DNA from: Balaenoptera acutorostrata
Taxonomy: Eukaryota > Chordata > Mammalia > Artiodactyla > Balaenopteridae
Direction: 5' to 3'
Assembly: GCF_949987535.1 (NCBI RefSeq)
Contig: NC_080067.1
Coordinates: forward strand, 9,365,654 to 9,429,653
Length of the DNA: 64,000 bases
Part shown: in pieces, positions 22,935 to 32,788 of the stretch
How the letters are laid out: each line of letters starts with the position of its first letter
Numbering within the stretch: the first letter of the stretch is position 1
Notes under the pieces: model-generated
What the model saw: the letters and a program-made list of their open reading frames with translations, nothing else
The model's database searches: none
Told to the model about the DNA's origin: nothing
Made by a program: the position numbers and the translations under genes

Positions 22935-23236
22935 TAAAACTATGCTGTCCAAGACAGTAGGCACTTGTCGTATAAGGCTGTGGAGCATGTGAAATGTGGT
23001 TGGACCAAATGGAGGTGTGTAAAATATGCACCAATTTTGAAGACTTGGTATGAAAAAAAGAATATAAAATATTCCATCATTTTTATACTGGTTGCATGTT
23101 GATAGTATTTTGGATGTATTGGGCTAACTACAATATAGTGCGATGATTAATTTCACTTGTTTTTTTTTAGTTTTTTAATGTGACTATCAGAAAATTTTAA
23201 ATTGCGTATATGGCTTGTATTATATTACTATTGGTC
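22935..23236 (+). repeat. Ancient DNA-transposon-like repeat (variant of 17490-17790)
   Basis: 'ctatgctgtccaagacagta', 'gtgaaatgtggttgg', 'ttttgaagacttggtatgaa', 'ggatgtattgggctaactac' and 'tggcttgtattatattacta' keep the order of a common mammalian repeat ending '…tggcttgcattatatttctattgga'. The family name is uncertain. Confidence 0.6.
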
Positions 23237-23237
23237 A

Positions 23238-23952
23238 TGTATTAGTTTCCAGGGCTGCCACAATGAAGTACAGCAGACAAGGTGGCTTAACAGCAGAAAT
23301 TTTGGAGGCTGGAAGTTCAAGATCAAGGTGTCAGGATTGGTTTCTTCTGAGGCCTCTCCCCTTGGCAGGAAGACGGCTATCTTCGCTCTGTGTCTTCACG
23401 TGGTCTTCTCTGTCTGTGTGTGTCTGTGTCCCGACTTCCTCTTCCTATAAGGACAGCAGCCATATGGATTAAGGTTCACCCTAATGACCTCATTTAACCT
23501 TAATCACCTCTTTAAAGACTCTATCTCCAAATACAGTCATCCCTTGGGGAATTAGTTCCAAAATACCAAAATCCATGGATGCCAAAACCCATGGATGCTC
23601 AAGTCCCTTATATAAAATGATGTAGTATTTGCATATATCCTACGCATATCTGCCCATATACTTTAAACCATCTGTAGATAACTTGTAATACTTAATACAA
23701 TGTAAATTCTATGTAAATAGTAAACACAATGCAAATGCTATGTAAATAGTTGCCAGCACAGCAAATTCAAGTTTGGTTTTTGGGAACTTTCTGGAATTTT
23801 TCTTTTTCCAAATTTATTTGATCCACAGTTGGATGAAGCCACAGATTCAGACCAACAAATGTGAAGGGCAGACTGTCCAGTCACATTCTGAGGTACTGGG
23901 GATTAGGACTTTAACACAGGCATTTGGGGGAGAAACAATTCAGCCCATAACA
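23238..23952 (-). mobile_element. MaLR (MLT1-type) solo LTR, antisense, with MER2 inside
   Basis: It starts 'tgtattagtttccagggctg', continues 'gaggctggaagttcaagatc', 'cctataaggacagcagccat' and 'gactctatctccaaatac', and resumes after the insert with 'cacattctgaggtactgggg' and 'aattcagcccataac'. This is the reverse complement of an MLT1-family LTR from an ancient endogenous retrovirus-like element. Only the LTR remains; no gag/pol is present. Confidence 0.85.
23534..23875 (+). mobile_element. MER2 (Tigger-type) non-autonomous DNA transposon
   Basis: It begins 'cagtcatcccttgggg', contains 'aaatccatggatgccaaaac' and 'gctcaagtcccttatataaa', and ends with 'gaagggcagactg', so the termini are inverted-repeat-like. 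It sits at a TA on the left (23532-23533); the right-hand copy of the TA is TC (23876-23877), presumably mutated. Tc1/mariner-type elements insert at TA. Confidence 0.9.
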
Positions 23953-24730
23953 GGTCGACTCCATGCTAAAAGAGGAGGGCTGGAGAAGATGTTCTTTGAT
24001 TGAACAGGATACATTCTGAAGTGTTTTTAATGTGCCTTAATGTGGATCTGAAGCAAAAATCAAGAAGGAGCAGAATTCTTTAGTAGGTTGAACAGAATGT
24101 GGAGAGCAAAGCAGAGAAAGAGGAGAAAAGATAGATGGAGTGAGTCAGGGACAGAGGAGGAGGAGGGGAGATGGCCAACAACATCACTGGAGTGATTATA
24201 TATATATATTTAAGGAAGTTGCCAGTGATAAGATCTGTGTGGCAAGAACTCCAGGGGAATTTAAAGAACAGGAATGTCATCTAAGATTTAATTTAGTGTG
24301 TCTGCTTTCCCAGGACTGCTGTCAGGAAGCCTTTTTAGGACCAGCAGGACTATAGCAACTGCTGTAGCAGCCAAAGCAGCAAAACACACAAAAACCAAAG
24401 CCAAAGGGATGCTGTACAACAGAGTTAGAAGACCAGCCACAGAAGGCAAGATGTGAAGGAAATCAAGACTCCAATTAGTAAAGGAATGGGAGACCACTGG
24501 TGACTAGAAGAAAGGTGAGTCCACTGGGACTCTCCAGAGACATCGGGCTGGAGCTTGTGAGGGGAGTGAGTTCATGGTCTCCTAACTTACATGGAACAGG
24601 GGCTCAAACCCTCTTATTTTACTATTAAAGAGGGCATAAGGCCACAAGGCTGGAGTATTTGAGGATGTCCTGATTTGAGTCCTACCTGAGTAAAATTTAC
24701 CATAGGTTTGTAAATGGTTTTCTATATCAC
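23953..24730. other. No recognised feature
   Basis: No gene or named repeat. Short (TA)n at 24197-24209. Confidence 0.4.
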
Positions 24731-24734
24731 CTCA

Positions 24735-24855
24735 TTTACATACATCATCTCATCTGATTTTCAGCACAAACATGTGAAGCAGAGAACTACACTGCACCAC
24801 TTACCATCCCCATTTTATGGATGAGAAAACTGAGGCTCATAGGACTTGCATGATT
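24735..24855 (-). repeat. MIR fragment, antisense
   Basis: 'catctcatctgattttcagc', 'ccccattttatggatgagaa' and 'aactgaggctcataggactt' match reverse MIR. Confidence 0.75.
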
Positions 24856-24929
24856 TTGGAACTAAAACACCAGACATATTCAGTACTATTTCAGCTCTGC
24901 CACAGCCCTCTTCCATCCTGACCCCAGAC

Positions 24930-24971
24930 AACACACACACACACACACACACACTCACACACACACACACA
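24930..24971 (+). repeat. (CA)n microsatellite
   Basis: About 20 CA units with one CTCACA interruption near 24953. Confidence 0.95.
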
Positions 24972-25855
24972 GCTTTACATGTGTGGACTGGACTCCCAAA
25001 ACTCAGGCTTACGTTAGAATCTCTCACTATCCACTCTTTCCCCGTATAAATTACCATATTATCCAATTCTAAACATTTCCAGTGGAGTAACAAAATGCAT
25101 GCCAGGAAATTGTCCAGGAAATTCATGTCAAATTGAAAAATATGTTTAAAAAAGACCAGCTACATGTGACTTACAGGTTATTTGAGCAGAGCCATGGCTT
25201 CAACTGGGTGAATTATCTCAGCACCTCAGATCCGTTGTCTTTTTTGTGAGGATTTTTCCCAGATTTGAAGAAAGAAGATTAATTGGTTTAAAGTGTGTCA
25301 AGAAGTAGAGAGGTTATCTTAAACTTTTTCTTCCTCTATCAGCATGAAAATGAAAATGTATGAAATGGGGGAAGGGGAACTTTTATTCAATAAGAGACAA
25401 AAAAGATTTAGTAAGTATAGCTTTTGATTTTTATTTATGTACGTCACGTTCTCCCCAATATGACTCATCCATAAATCTCTCCCTGTTCCAAGGAATGGTG
25501 CTACAAAGTATATGTGGAGGTGATGTAGCAAACTAACTTATTTTTACATTTTTTAATGGTTGTTTGATTTTCTTGGTTGTTTTTTTTTTTTTTTAATTTG
25601 TAACTTACACATGATCATAAGAATAGTGTGCTGACACTATATTCAGAACAATCATAACCAAAGAAATGCTTATAATACACATTTTTTCTCACTGGCCAAG
25701 TTAGCCAAATGTTCAGTGATTTGGTTGAAGAGAAAAGTTTTAGAAAAATTCTACAAAAAAAACAGTCACGTGTTTCCTTCGAGACCAAAGGCAGTTTCCA
25801 CAGATCTCCAGAAGAAAAGTGTGGGGCACTTCTGAAGATTTCCCTTCATCTCTCT
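24972..25855. other. No recognised feature; poly(T) at 25580-25594
   Basis: AT-rich non-coding sequence. The short poly(T) could be the tail of an unrecognised antisense retroelement. Confidence 0.4.
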
Positions 25856-25859
25856 CTAG

Positions 25860-26025
25860 TTCTTGCTATTCAAACTGTGATCACAGGCCAGCAGCATCAA
25901 CATCACGCAGGAGCTTGTTATAAGTGCAGGTTCCTGGATCGCATGAGACCTATTCATTCCAAACTGGTGCTTTAAAACATCCCCAGCTGCTCCCTATACA
26001 CGAAAATTTGGGAGGCACTGCTCTT
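25860..26025 (+). repeat. MER5A-like hAT-Charlie element
   Basis: 'ttcaaactgtgatcacaggc', 'cagcagcatcaacatcacgc', 'aggagcttgttataagtgca' and the closing 'tttgggaggcactgctc' correspond to MER5A from near its start to near its end. The 88-codon frame across it is chance. Confidence 0.75.
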
Positions 26026-26730
26026 GATAGTTCTCAGTTTTAGCACCTAAATTGTAAGCCCCCAACATTACAGAGACATTTGGGGGTTGAAAATCATAGA
26101 CAGACTCTTCTGTAAGAACTTCAGAACCCAGATAGCAAATATCTGTGACCCACCCCAACGCAGGGTGGAATCATGGCAGTCTGAAAGATAGCATGTCTTC
26201 CTACTTCAAGTGATGGTGGAAATTCCACAGCAGGCTCCCAAACTATGCTTCAGGGATGGTCCCCACATAACCAAATGGATTGCCTTGCACTGCAGCCCAA
26301 AGCCATAGAAGACTTCCCACCAGCCATTACTGCCTTTGTGGAAAGGAGTGTGAGAAAGATGGGGAGGTCTCGGAATAGAGACAGGAGAGAGGAGGCATAG
26401 AAACAGAAAGAGAGAGAGCAGCTTGGGTGCCCTGGGCAGCCAAGGATGGATCATAACCCATTAGAAAGGGGAGACCAGGACAAAGCAAGAGGGGTGAAGA
26501 TGCCTTTCTGAGGTTAATCAACCACACAAGGACCCCCACTCCCCCACCCAAATCTGACAACATCAGGTCCTGAAGAATAGACAGATTTCTTGGCTTTCCT
26601 AGAGGAGTCACCAGCCCACCTTGCAAAATCCTGCCATTTCCTGACAGCTTTTAGGGCCAAAGGACTTGCCCTCAGGCCATGAGTCCCACCAACATTTACC
26701 CACCAATTCCAAAGTGGCAATTGGGAAAGG
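26026..26730. other. Unrecognised flank of the L1 insertion
   Basis: Overlapping minus-strand frames at 26206-26741 have no recognisable domain. The + strand ATG at 26679, which opens the longest frame of the window, lies in this flank and precedes the L1 by chance. Confidence 0.4.
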
Positions 26731-26746
26731 AAAAGATCCAATTGCC
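26731..26746 (+). repeat. Target-site duplication, left copy
   Basis: aaaagatccaattgcc; the same 16 bases recur at 28795-28810, directly after the L1 poly(A). This defines the integration site. Confidence 0.95.
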
Positions 26747-28408
26747 TGTAATCAATGAATTTGGTAAAGTAGCAGGATACAAAATTAATGCACAGAAATC
26801 TCTTGCATTCCTATACACTAATGATGAAAAATCTGAAAGTGAAATTAAGAAAACACTCCCATTTACCACTGCAACAAAAAGAATAAAATACCTAGGAATA
26901 AACCTACCTAAGGAGACAAAAGATCTGTATGCAGAAAATTATAAGGCACTGATGAAAGAAATTAAAGATAATACAAATAGATGGAGAGATATACCATGTT
27001 CTTGGATTGGAAGAATCAACATTGTGAAAATGACTCTACTACCCAAAGCAATCTACAGATTCAATGCAATCCCTATCAAACTACCAGTGGAATTTTTCAC
27101 AGAACTAGAACAAAAAATTTCACAATTTGTATGGAAACACAAAAGACCCCGAATAGCCAAAGCAATCATGAGAAAGGAAAACGGAGCTGGAGGAATCAGG
27201 CTCCTGGACCTCAGACTATATTACAAAGCTACAGTAATCAAGACAGTGTGGTACTGCTGCAAAAACAGAAATATAGATCAATGGAACAGGATAGAAAGCC
27301 CAGAGATAAACCCACGCACATATGGTCACCTCATCTTTGATAAAGGTGGCAAGAATATACAATGGAGAAAAGAGAGCCTCTTCAATAAGTGGTGCTGGGA
27401 AAACTGGACAGCTACATGTAAAAGAGTGAAATTAGAACACTCCCTGACACCATACACAAAAATAAACTTAAAATGGATTAAAGACCTAAATGTAAGGCCA
27501 GACACTATCAAACTCTTAGAGGAAAACACAGGCATAACACTCTATGACATACATCACAGCAAGATCCTTTTGACCCACCTCCTAGAGAAATGGAAATATA
27601 AACAACCATAAACAAATGGGACCTAATGAAACTTAAAAGCTTTTGCACAGCAAAGGAAACCATAAACAAGACGAAAAGACAACCCTCAGTATGGGATAAA
27701 ATATTTGCAAATGAAGCAACTGACAAAGGATTAATCTCCAAAATTTACAAGCAGCTCATGCAACTCAATATCAAAAAAACAAACAACCCAATCCAAAAAT
27801 GGGCAGAAGAACTAAAGAGACATTTCTCCAAACAAGATATACAGATAGCCAGAAAACACATGAAAGAATACTAAACATCAGTAATCATTAGAGAAATGCA
27901 AATCAAAACTACAATGAAGTATCACCTCACACCAGTCAGAATGGCCATCATCAAAAAATCTACAAAGAATAAATGCTGGAGAGGGTGTGCAGAAAAGGGA
28001 ACCCTCTTGCACTGTTGGTGGGAATGTAAATTGATACAGCCACTATGGAGAACAGTATGGAGGTTCCTTAAAAAACTAAAAATAGAATTACCATATGACC
28101 CAGCAATCCCACTACTGGGCATATACCCTGAGAAAACCATAATTCAAAAAGAGTCATGTACCACAATGTTCATTGCAGCTCTATTTACAATAGCCAGGAC
28201 ATAGAAGCAACCTAAGTGTCTATGGACAGATGAATGGATAAAGAAGATGTGGCACATATATACAATGAAATATTACTCAGCCATAAAAAGAACCGAAATT
28301 GAGTTATTTGTAGTGAGGTGGATGGACCTAGAGTCTGTCATACAGAGTGAAGTAAGTCAGAAAGAGAAAAACAAATACTGTATGCTAACACATATATATG
28401 GAATCCAA
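26747..28408 (+). pseudogene. LINE-1 ORF2 C-terminal remnant (broken)
   Basis: The translation matches L1 ORF2p beyond the reverse-transcriptase catalytic core. It reads from a [13 protein letters not shown] block, through RIKYLGINL and [16 protein letters not shown], to the cysteine-rich end (C-x3-C-x7-H-x4-C in the frame of 27896-28204, first Cys at its residue 27), the part implicated in nucleic-acid binding in L1 ORF2p. It is disabled by a frameshift between about 27590 and 27626 and by stops at 27872-27874 and 28202-28204. The usual terminal TAA appears as CAA at 28406-28408. The 310-codon open part begins at an ATG in flanking DNA (26679), so it is not a gene. Confidence 0.93.
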
Positions 28409-28794
28409 AAAAAAAAAAAAAAATTGGTCATGAATAGCCTAGGGGCAAGACAGGAATTAAGACGCAGACCTACTAGAGAATGGACTTGGGGACAGGGGGA
28501 GGGGGAAGGGTAAGCTGGGACAACGTGAGAGAGTGGTAGTGTATATATGGACATATACACACTACCAAATGTAAAATAGATAGCTAGTGGGAAGCAGTCG
28601 CATAGCACAGGGAGATCAGCTCGGTGCTTTTTGACCAGCTAGAAGGGTGGGATAGGGAGGGGGGGAGGGAGGGAGATGCAAGAGGGAAGAGATATCGGGA
28701 TATATGTATATGTATAACTGATTCACTTTGTTATAAAGCAGAAACAAACACACCATTGTAAAGCAATTATACTCCAATAAAAATGTTAAAAAAA
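26747..28794 (+). mobile_element. 5'-truncated LINE-1, best-preserved copy in the window
   Basis: A 2.05-kb L1 keeps the 3' third of ORF2, the 3'UTR ('agcacagggagatcagctcg', 'gattcactttgttataaagc') and an 'ccaataaaaatg' polyadenylation signal just before an A-run. The matching 16-bp target duplications at 26731-26746 and 28795-28810 show insertion by target-primed reverse transcription. It is the least diverged L1 here, but it lacks the promoter, ORF1, the ORF2 endonuclease and most of the reverse transcriptase, so it is immobile. Confidence 0.97.
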
Positions 28795-28810
28795 AAAAGA
28801 TCCAATTGCC
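28795..28810 (+). repeat. Target-site duplication, right copy
   Basis: Identical to 26731-26746; begins within the last As of the L1 tail. Confidence 0.95.
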
Positions 28811-29700
28811 CGATCTAGTTCAAAAATAATAATAATAATCTAAAGGTCTTTAACCTGTTAACAAGGTACTTATAAACCCAGAGTTTGCCATTATTGGAAG
28901 AAATGATGCTGGGCCAGAACTGAGACTACAGATTGATTGATTATTTTAATTTAATATTTGTTCATGGGGAGGCTGGCTTCTTTACTGTGGTGACACCTGC
29001 TAGTGCCATAATAGTTACAAGTCCTGTTGGAGTAGCTTTATGGAAAAGGCTTATTTCTACTATAAATACTGGTTGGGTTGAGTGGTTAATATCCCAACAG
29101 TTTCCTGTTATACTGAGCTCGATCGTGTCTGGCCCATATTGTTAATTCACACAAATCTGTTTGTGTGCGCACACACACACACACATAAATAAATGTTCTG
29201 CCAAAATAACATCACTAATTAAGTTGTGGAGGAAATATTATCCAACTTAATTCTTAATCACTAATTTCAGGTCAAGAATCTGAACAAACAAGTTGCTTAA
29301 TGCTCATGTTTTGAACCTAACTCAATTCTAAAACTCTCAATTATTAAAACTATATTGTAAAAGTGTATACATTTGATTGATACAAAACTATTTATCTCAA
29401 ACAACTCAGCACATAGATTTCCATTTACTCAAGGACAATGAAAGACTATTATTACAGAGTTCACTGTTCAATCAGTCAAGAAATAATTGTTAAGCACTTA
29501 TTATGTATGCTTTACTTATTCATATGAATGTGTGAATTACCATTCATACTTGGAATTCCCAAACTCAAGTACATACTGAACAATATTTATATATACTACT
29601 CGACAGTAGTAGTAAGTGTAGATTCTATTTCCCTAGACCAATAGGTCGAAATGGGTTTTGCCTTTGGAAGGGAGGGTTTCCATCCTGCACAGAGCAATCT
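28811..29700. other. No recognised gene; small microsatellite and L2/MIR-like crumb
   Basis: (CA)n at 29168-29184. 'aagaaataattgttaagcac' then 'ttattatgtatgctttac' (29478-29514) resembles a short reverse MIR/L2 piece. Nothing else is recognised. Confidence 0.4.
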
Positions 29701-29707
29701 AGGGGTT

Positions 29708-29895
29708 GAGAACACAGGCATGAAGTAAGACACATGTGGATCACAGCCCCTTTCTTGATATCAGCCTCTTTCCAGCTGTGTGACCATGAGCTGCTTGATT
29801 AACCTCTCTATATTTCATAGTAACTCATTATCAAACAAGAGTAATAATAGCATCTATCATCGTTGTTGTTGTAAAGATTAAACGAGATAACAGAT
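29708..29895 (+). repeat. MIR SINE
   Basis: 'gttgagaacacaggcatgaa', 'ctctttccagctgtgtgacc', 'gattaacctctctatatttc' and 'taataatagcatctatcatc' then 'gttgtaaagattaaacgaga' are the consecutive MIR blocks. Confidence 0.85.
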
Positions 29896-29995
29896 GGATA
29901 TCTCCAGGGCAGGGGTAGGGAAAGTACAAAATGACCCTGCAATATCTTGTTATTCCAGAAAATACTGACTTGCTTAAAGAATGGTGGATACATGT

Positions 29996-30521
29996 TGTGG
30001 TAGGCAGAATAATGGTCCCCCAAAGATGTCTATATCCTAATCCTCCAACCTCTATATATGTTATCATACATGGCAAAGGATAATATAAGGTTGCAGATGG
30101 AATTGAGACTGTTACTCAACTGACTTTAAGAAGTTTATCCTGGATTATCCAGGTGGGCTCAATGTTATCTGAAACATCTTTGAAAGTGGAAGAAGAAGGC
30201 AAAATAGGGATCAGAGTCAGACAGAGACTTGTAGATGCTAGTTTTTTGGCTGTGAAGATGGATGAATGGGGCCACAAGCCAAAGGATGTGGGCAGCCTCC
30301 AGAAGCTGGAAAAGGCAAGGAAATGGAAGGTAGTACCTCCAGAAAGTACTAGTACCTTCAGAAGATAGTCCTGCAATACTCCAGAAGGTAGTCCTGCAAT
30401 ACCCTCATTTTGGCCCAGTAAGGCCAATTTCAAAACTCTGAACTTCATAACTATAAGAGGATAAAATTGTGTTGTTTAAGCCATTAAGTTTGTGGTAATA
30501 CAGCAGTAGGAAACTAATGCA
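29996..30521 (+). mobile_element. MaLR (MLT1-family) solo LTR
   Basis: It starts 'tgtggtaggcagaataatgg', continues 'aaagatgtctatatcctaat', 'ggattatccaggtgggctca' and 'gggcagcctccagaagctgg', and ends 'gcagtaggaaactaatgca'. This is an old ERVL-MaLR LTR in sense orientation. It contains a private 23-bp tandem duplication at 30360-30405. No internal retroviral sequence remains. Confidence 0.85.
30360..30405 (+). repeat. 23-bp tandem duplication within LTR
   Basis: Two units starting 'agaagatagtcctgcaatac' and 'agaaggtagtcctgcaatac' lie head to tail. They are not part of the usual LTR sequence as I know it, so they probably arose by local slippage. Confidence 0.8.
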
Positions 30522-30885
30522 TATGTCAATAAAACAGGATCCAGCTTGCTTTTACACTTAAAGCAAGAATGATAAAGCAATTGTTTATCATTCTGGGTGA
30601 TTCTGGGGAATCTGAGTGAAGAGAATAAGGAAACTCTGTTACTGAATGCAGTTTTCACAATATGCCTGAAATTATGTCAAAAGTAAGTTTTAAAAAAGAG
30701 AAAAAATGTTTGCATAAGGAGGAATCAGATCTCTAGCATTCCTCCCATACTCCATTTAGCCAGACAACTAACTGTCCCTCTCTGACCTCAGAAAGAGATT
30801 GGAGTTTCAGTCTCTTAAGTGTCTCTGACTTGGGATCACCAGGCAAACAGAGGGAGGAGGAGAGTCCTGGTACTGGAGACTAGAG
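30522..30885. other. Spacer between two LTRs, no retroviral sequence recognised
   Basis: The spacing of about 365 bp is far too short for an internal retroviral region, and I see no coding remnant. Confidence 0.4.
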
Positions 30886-30887
30886 TT

Positions 30888-31380
30888 TAGGATAAAGTCT
30901 ACCTGTCCACGACCTAGTCCTTGGAACCTGAATATGTCAAGTTACATGATAAAGAGAAATTGAAGCTGCTAACTAGCCAACCCTAAAATAGAGAGATTAT
31001 TCTGGATTATCCATGTGGGCCCAATGTCATCACAAGGATCCTTAAAGAAGAGAACAGAGGCGAAGAGGAAAGTCAGAGGGAAATGTGACTATGAAAGCAG
31101 GTGAGGGATATCAAGGGCTCAACCTGCGATTGTTGGCTTTGAAGATGGAGGAGAGGCCATGACCTAGAGAATGCAGGCAGCCTCTAGAAACTGGAAAAGC
31201 CAGAAAAACAGATTCTCCTCTAGAGCTTCCAGAGGGGAAGGCAGCCCTGTCAACACAATGACTATAGCCCAGTGAGACCCATGTTGAACTTCTACCTGCA
31301 GAGTTGTAAGGTAATATCTTTGTGCTGTCTTATGACTTGCATTTGTGGTAATTTGTCAGGGCAGCAATAGAAAACAAATA
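30888..31380 (+). mobile_element. Second MaLR (MLT1-family) LTR, more diverged
   Basis: 'cgacctagtccttggaacct', 'ggattatccatgtgggccca', 'ttggctttgaagatggagga', 'gcagcctctagaaactggaa' and 'gtggtaatttgtcagggcag' match the same LTR class as 29996-30521, in the same orientation. It extends past the deleted part of the first copy. Confidence 0.8.
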
Positions 31381-31451
31381 CATACAGAGCTTCAAGTTGG
31401 CTTTATATAGTCTTCATCTTAAATATAAATCTACACCCAAAAATCACCAAA

Positions 31452-31569
31452 CATTTGAGAAGTCCTTCTAATATGATGGACAAAGATGGAAACAAACAAA
31501 CAACAGAAGACATTTGAGAAGTGCTTCTAACATGAAGGAGAAAGATGGAAACAAACAAATAATGAAGAA
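31452..31569 (+). repeat. 59-bp tandem duplication (two copies)
   Basis: Unit 1 (31452-31510) and unit 2 (31511-31569) both start 'catttgagaagt' and share 'ctaa.atgaagga..aaagatggaaacaaacaaa'. Several differences between the copies indicate an old duplication. Confidence 0.85.
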
Positions 31570-31679
31570 ACACAAACAATGCAGAAGGCAATACTGTTTC
31601 CAGAAAATTAAGTGGAGGTATTAACAGCCATGAAATAAGGGCAGGGTGCTATGTATTAATTGCATTTATCTGATAGTTA

Positions 31680-31890
31680 CACAGAACTCAGTATATACCA
31701 GGCAATACAAAACACTAAGTGCTCTACAAATATTAAACCATTTAATCATTGTAACAACCTTATGAGGTAGGTTCTGTTATCCTTATTTTACAGATGAGAA
31801 AACAGGCACAGAGAGGTTGAGTAATTTGACTAAGATCATACAGCAGAGCTGGGTTATGAACATAGGTAGTTTGATTCTAGAGCCCACACA
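31680..31890 (-). repeat. MIR SINE, antisense
   Basis: 'aagtgctctacaaatattaa', 'aacaaccttatgaggtaggt', 'ttttacagatgagaaaacag', 'gcacagagaggttgagtaat' and 'ttgattctagagccc' are reverse MIR blocks in order. Confidence 0.9.
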
Positions 31891-32132
31891 AGAATATTTG
31901 GGAATCAAAAATATAATAGCATAAACTGAAAAAAAGTACTGAAAAGGTTGAAATATATAGTTGAGGCAATACTTTAGGAAGGAGAAAAATATATAAAGAG
32001 GTCAAAAATAGGAAAAAAGAAAAAAAAATAGGAAAAAAGATATAAGAAATCCAGGAAGTTCAACATCCAATAATTTCAGAAAATGAGAACAGAGAAGAAA
32101 GATGGGAAGAAATTATTTAAAAAAACCATTGG

Positions 32133-32330
32133 ACTCTGTGGCAAGAATTTGAATCTTTTTTACTCTTGTAATTAGGTATCACTGATATGTTGAGCATGAA
32201 AGTATTCTAAAGTATGTTTCTTACCTCACTGGCGAGAGTAGTTGCTAATGTTATTTCCTTAGTTGATATACAACCTGCTTAATGTTTCAGGTTTTACCTA
32301 AAATAATAAACACATTAACCAAAAACAAAA
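32133..32330 (+). pseudogene. Poly(A)-tailed retrocopy-like insert of unknown source
   Basis: About 200 bp of sequence I cannot match to any repeat ends in 'aaaataataaacac' (an AATAAA signal) and an A-rich tail. It is flanked by aaaaaaaccattgg (32119-32132) and aaagaaaccattgg (32331-32344), a near-perfect target duplication. The structure is that of an L1-mobilised transcript end: a 5'-truncated mRNA 3'UTR or an unknown non-coding RNA. It lies in an old L1, whose text is continuous across it. Confidence 0.65.
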
Positions 32331-32434
32331 AAAGAAACCATTGGAGAAATTTTTCAGAATAGCAAGATATGAATTTCCAGATTGAAAGGGACTATAGAGT
32401 ATCCAGCACAATAAATTTAAAAAATTATTATTTA

Positions 32435-32788
32435 GTGCTATGGACTATTACTATCCTAAAATTCATATGTTGGAACCTATTTCCCCAGTGTATTTGGATA
32501 TAGGGCCTTTGGGAGGTGATGAGGTCATGAGGATGGATTCCTCATGCATGGGATTAGTGCTCTTATAAATGGGACCCCAGAGAGCTCCCTCACCCTTCCA
32601 CCTGTGAGAACACAGTAAGAAGACAGCTCTCTGTCTATGAATCAGAAAGCGGGCTCTCACCAGACACAGAACCTGCTGGAGACTTGATCATGGACTTAAC
32701 TTCCAGAACTGTGAGAAATAAATTTCTGTTGTTTATAAACTACCCAGTGTACAATATCCTGTTACAGCAGCCCAAACAGACTAAGAAG
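32435..32788 (+). mobile_element. MaLR-type solo LTR inserted in old L1
   Basis: 'ctaaaattcatatgttggaa', 'gggcctttgggaggtgatga', 'gaccccagagagctccctca', 'ctcaccagacacagaacctg', 'ccagaactgtgagaaataaa' and 'cagcagcccaaacagactaa' run in order. It is the same LTR type as 38182-38510 and, reversed, 50093-50433. The R-like region carries AAATAAA. Confidence 0.85.

Noticed and set aside
26679..27611. 310-codon open frame as a gene
   Set aside because: From about 26747 it is L1 ORF2. The ATG and first roughly 22 codons are flanking DNA and target duplication, and the frame is broken soon after.
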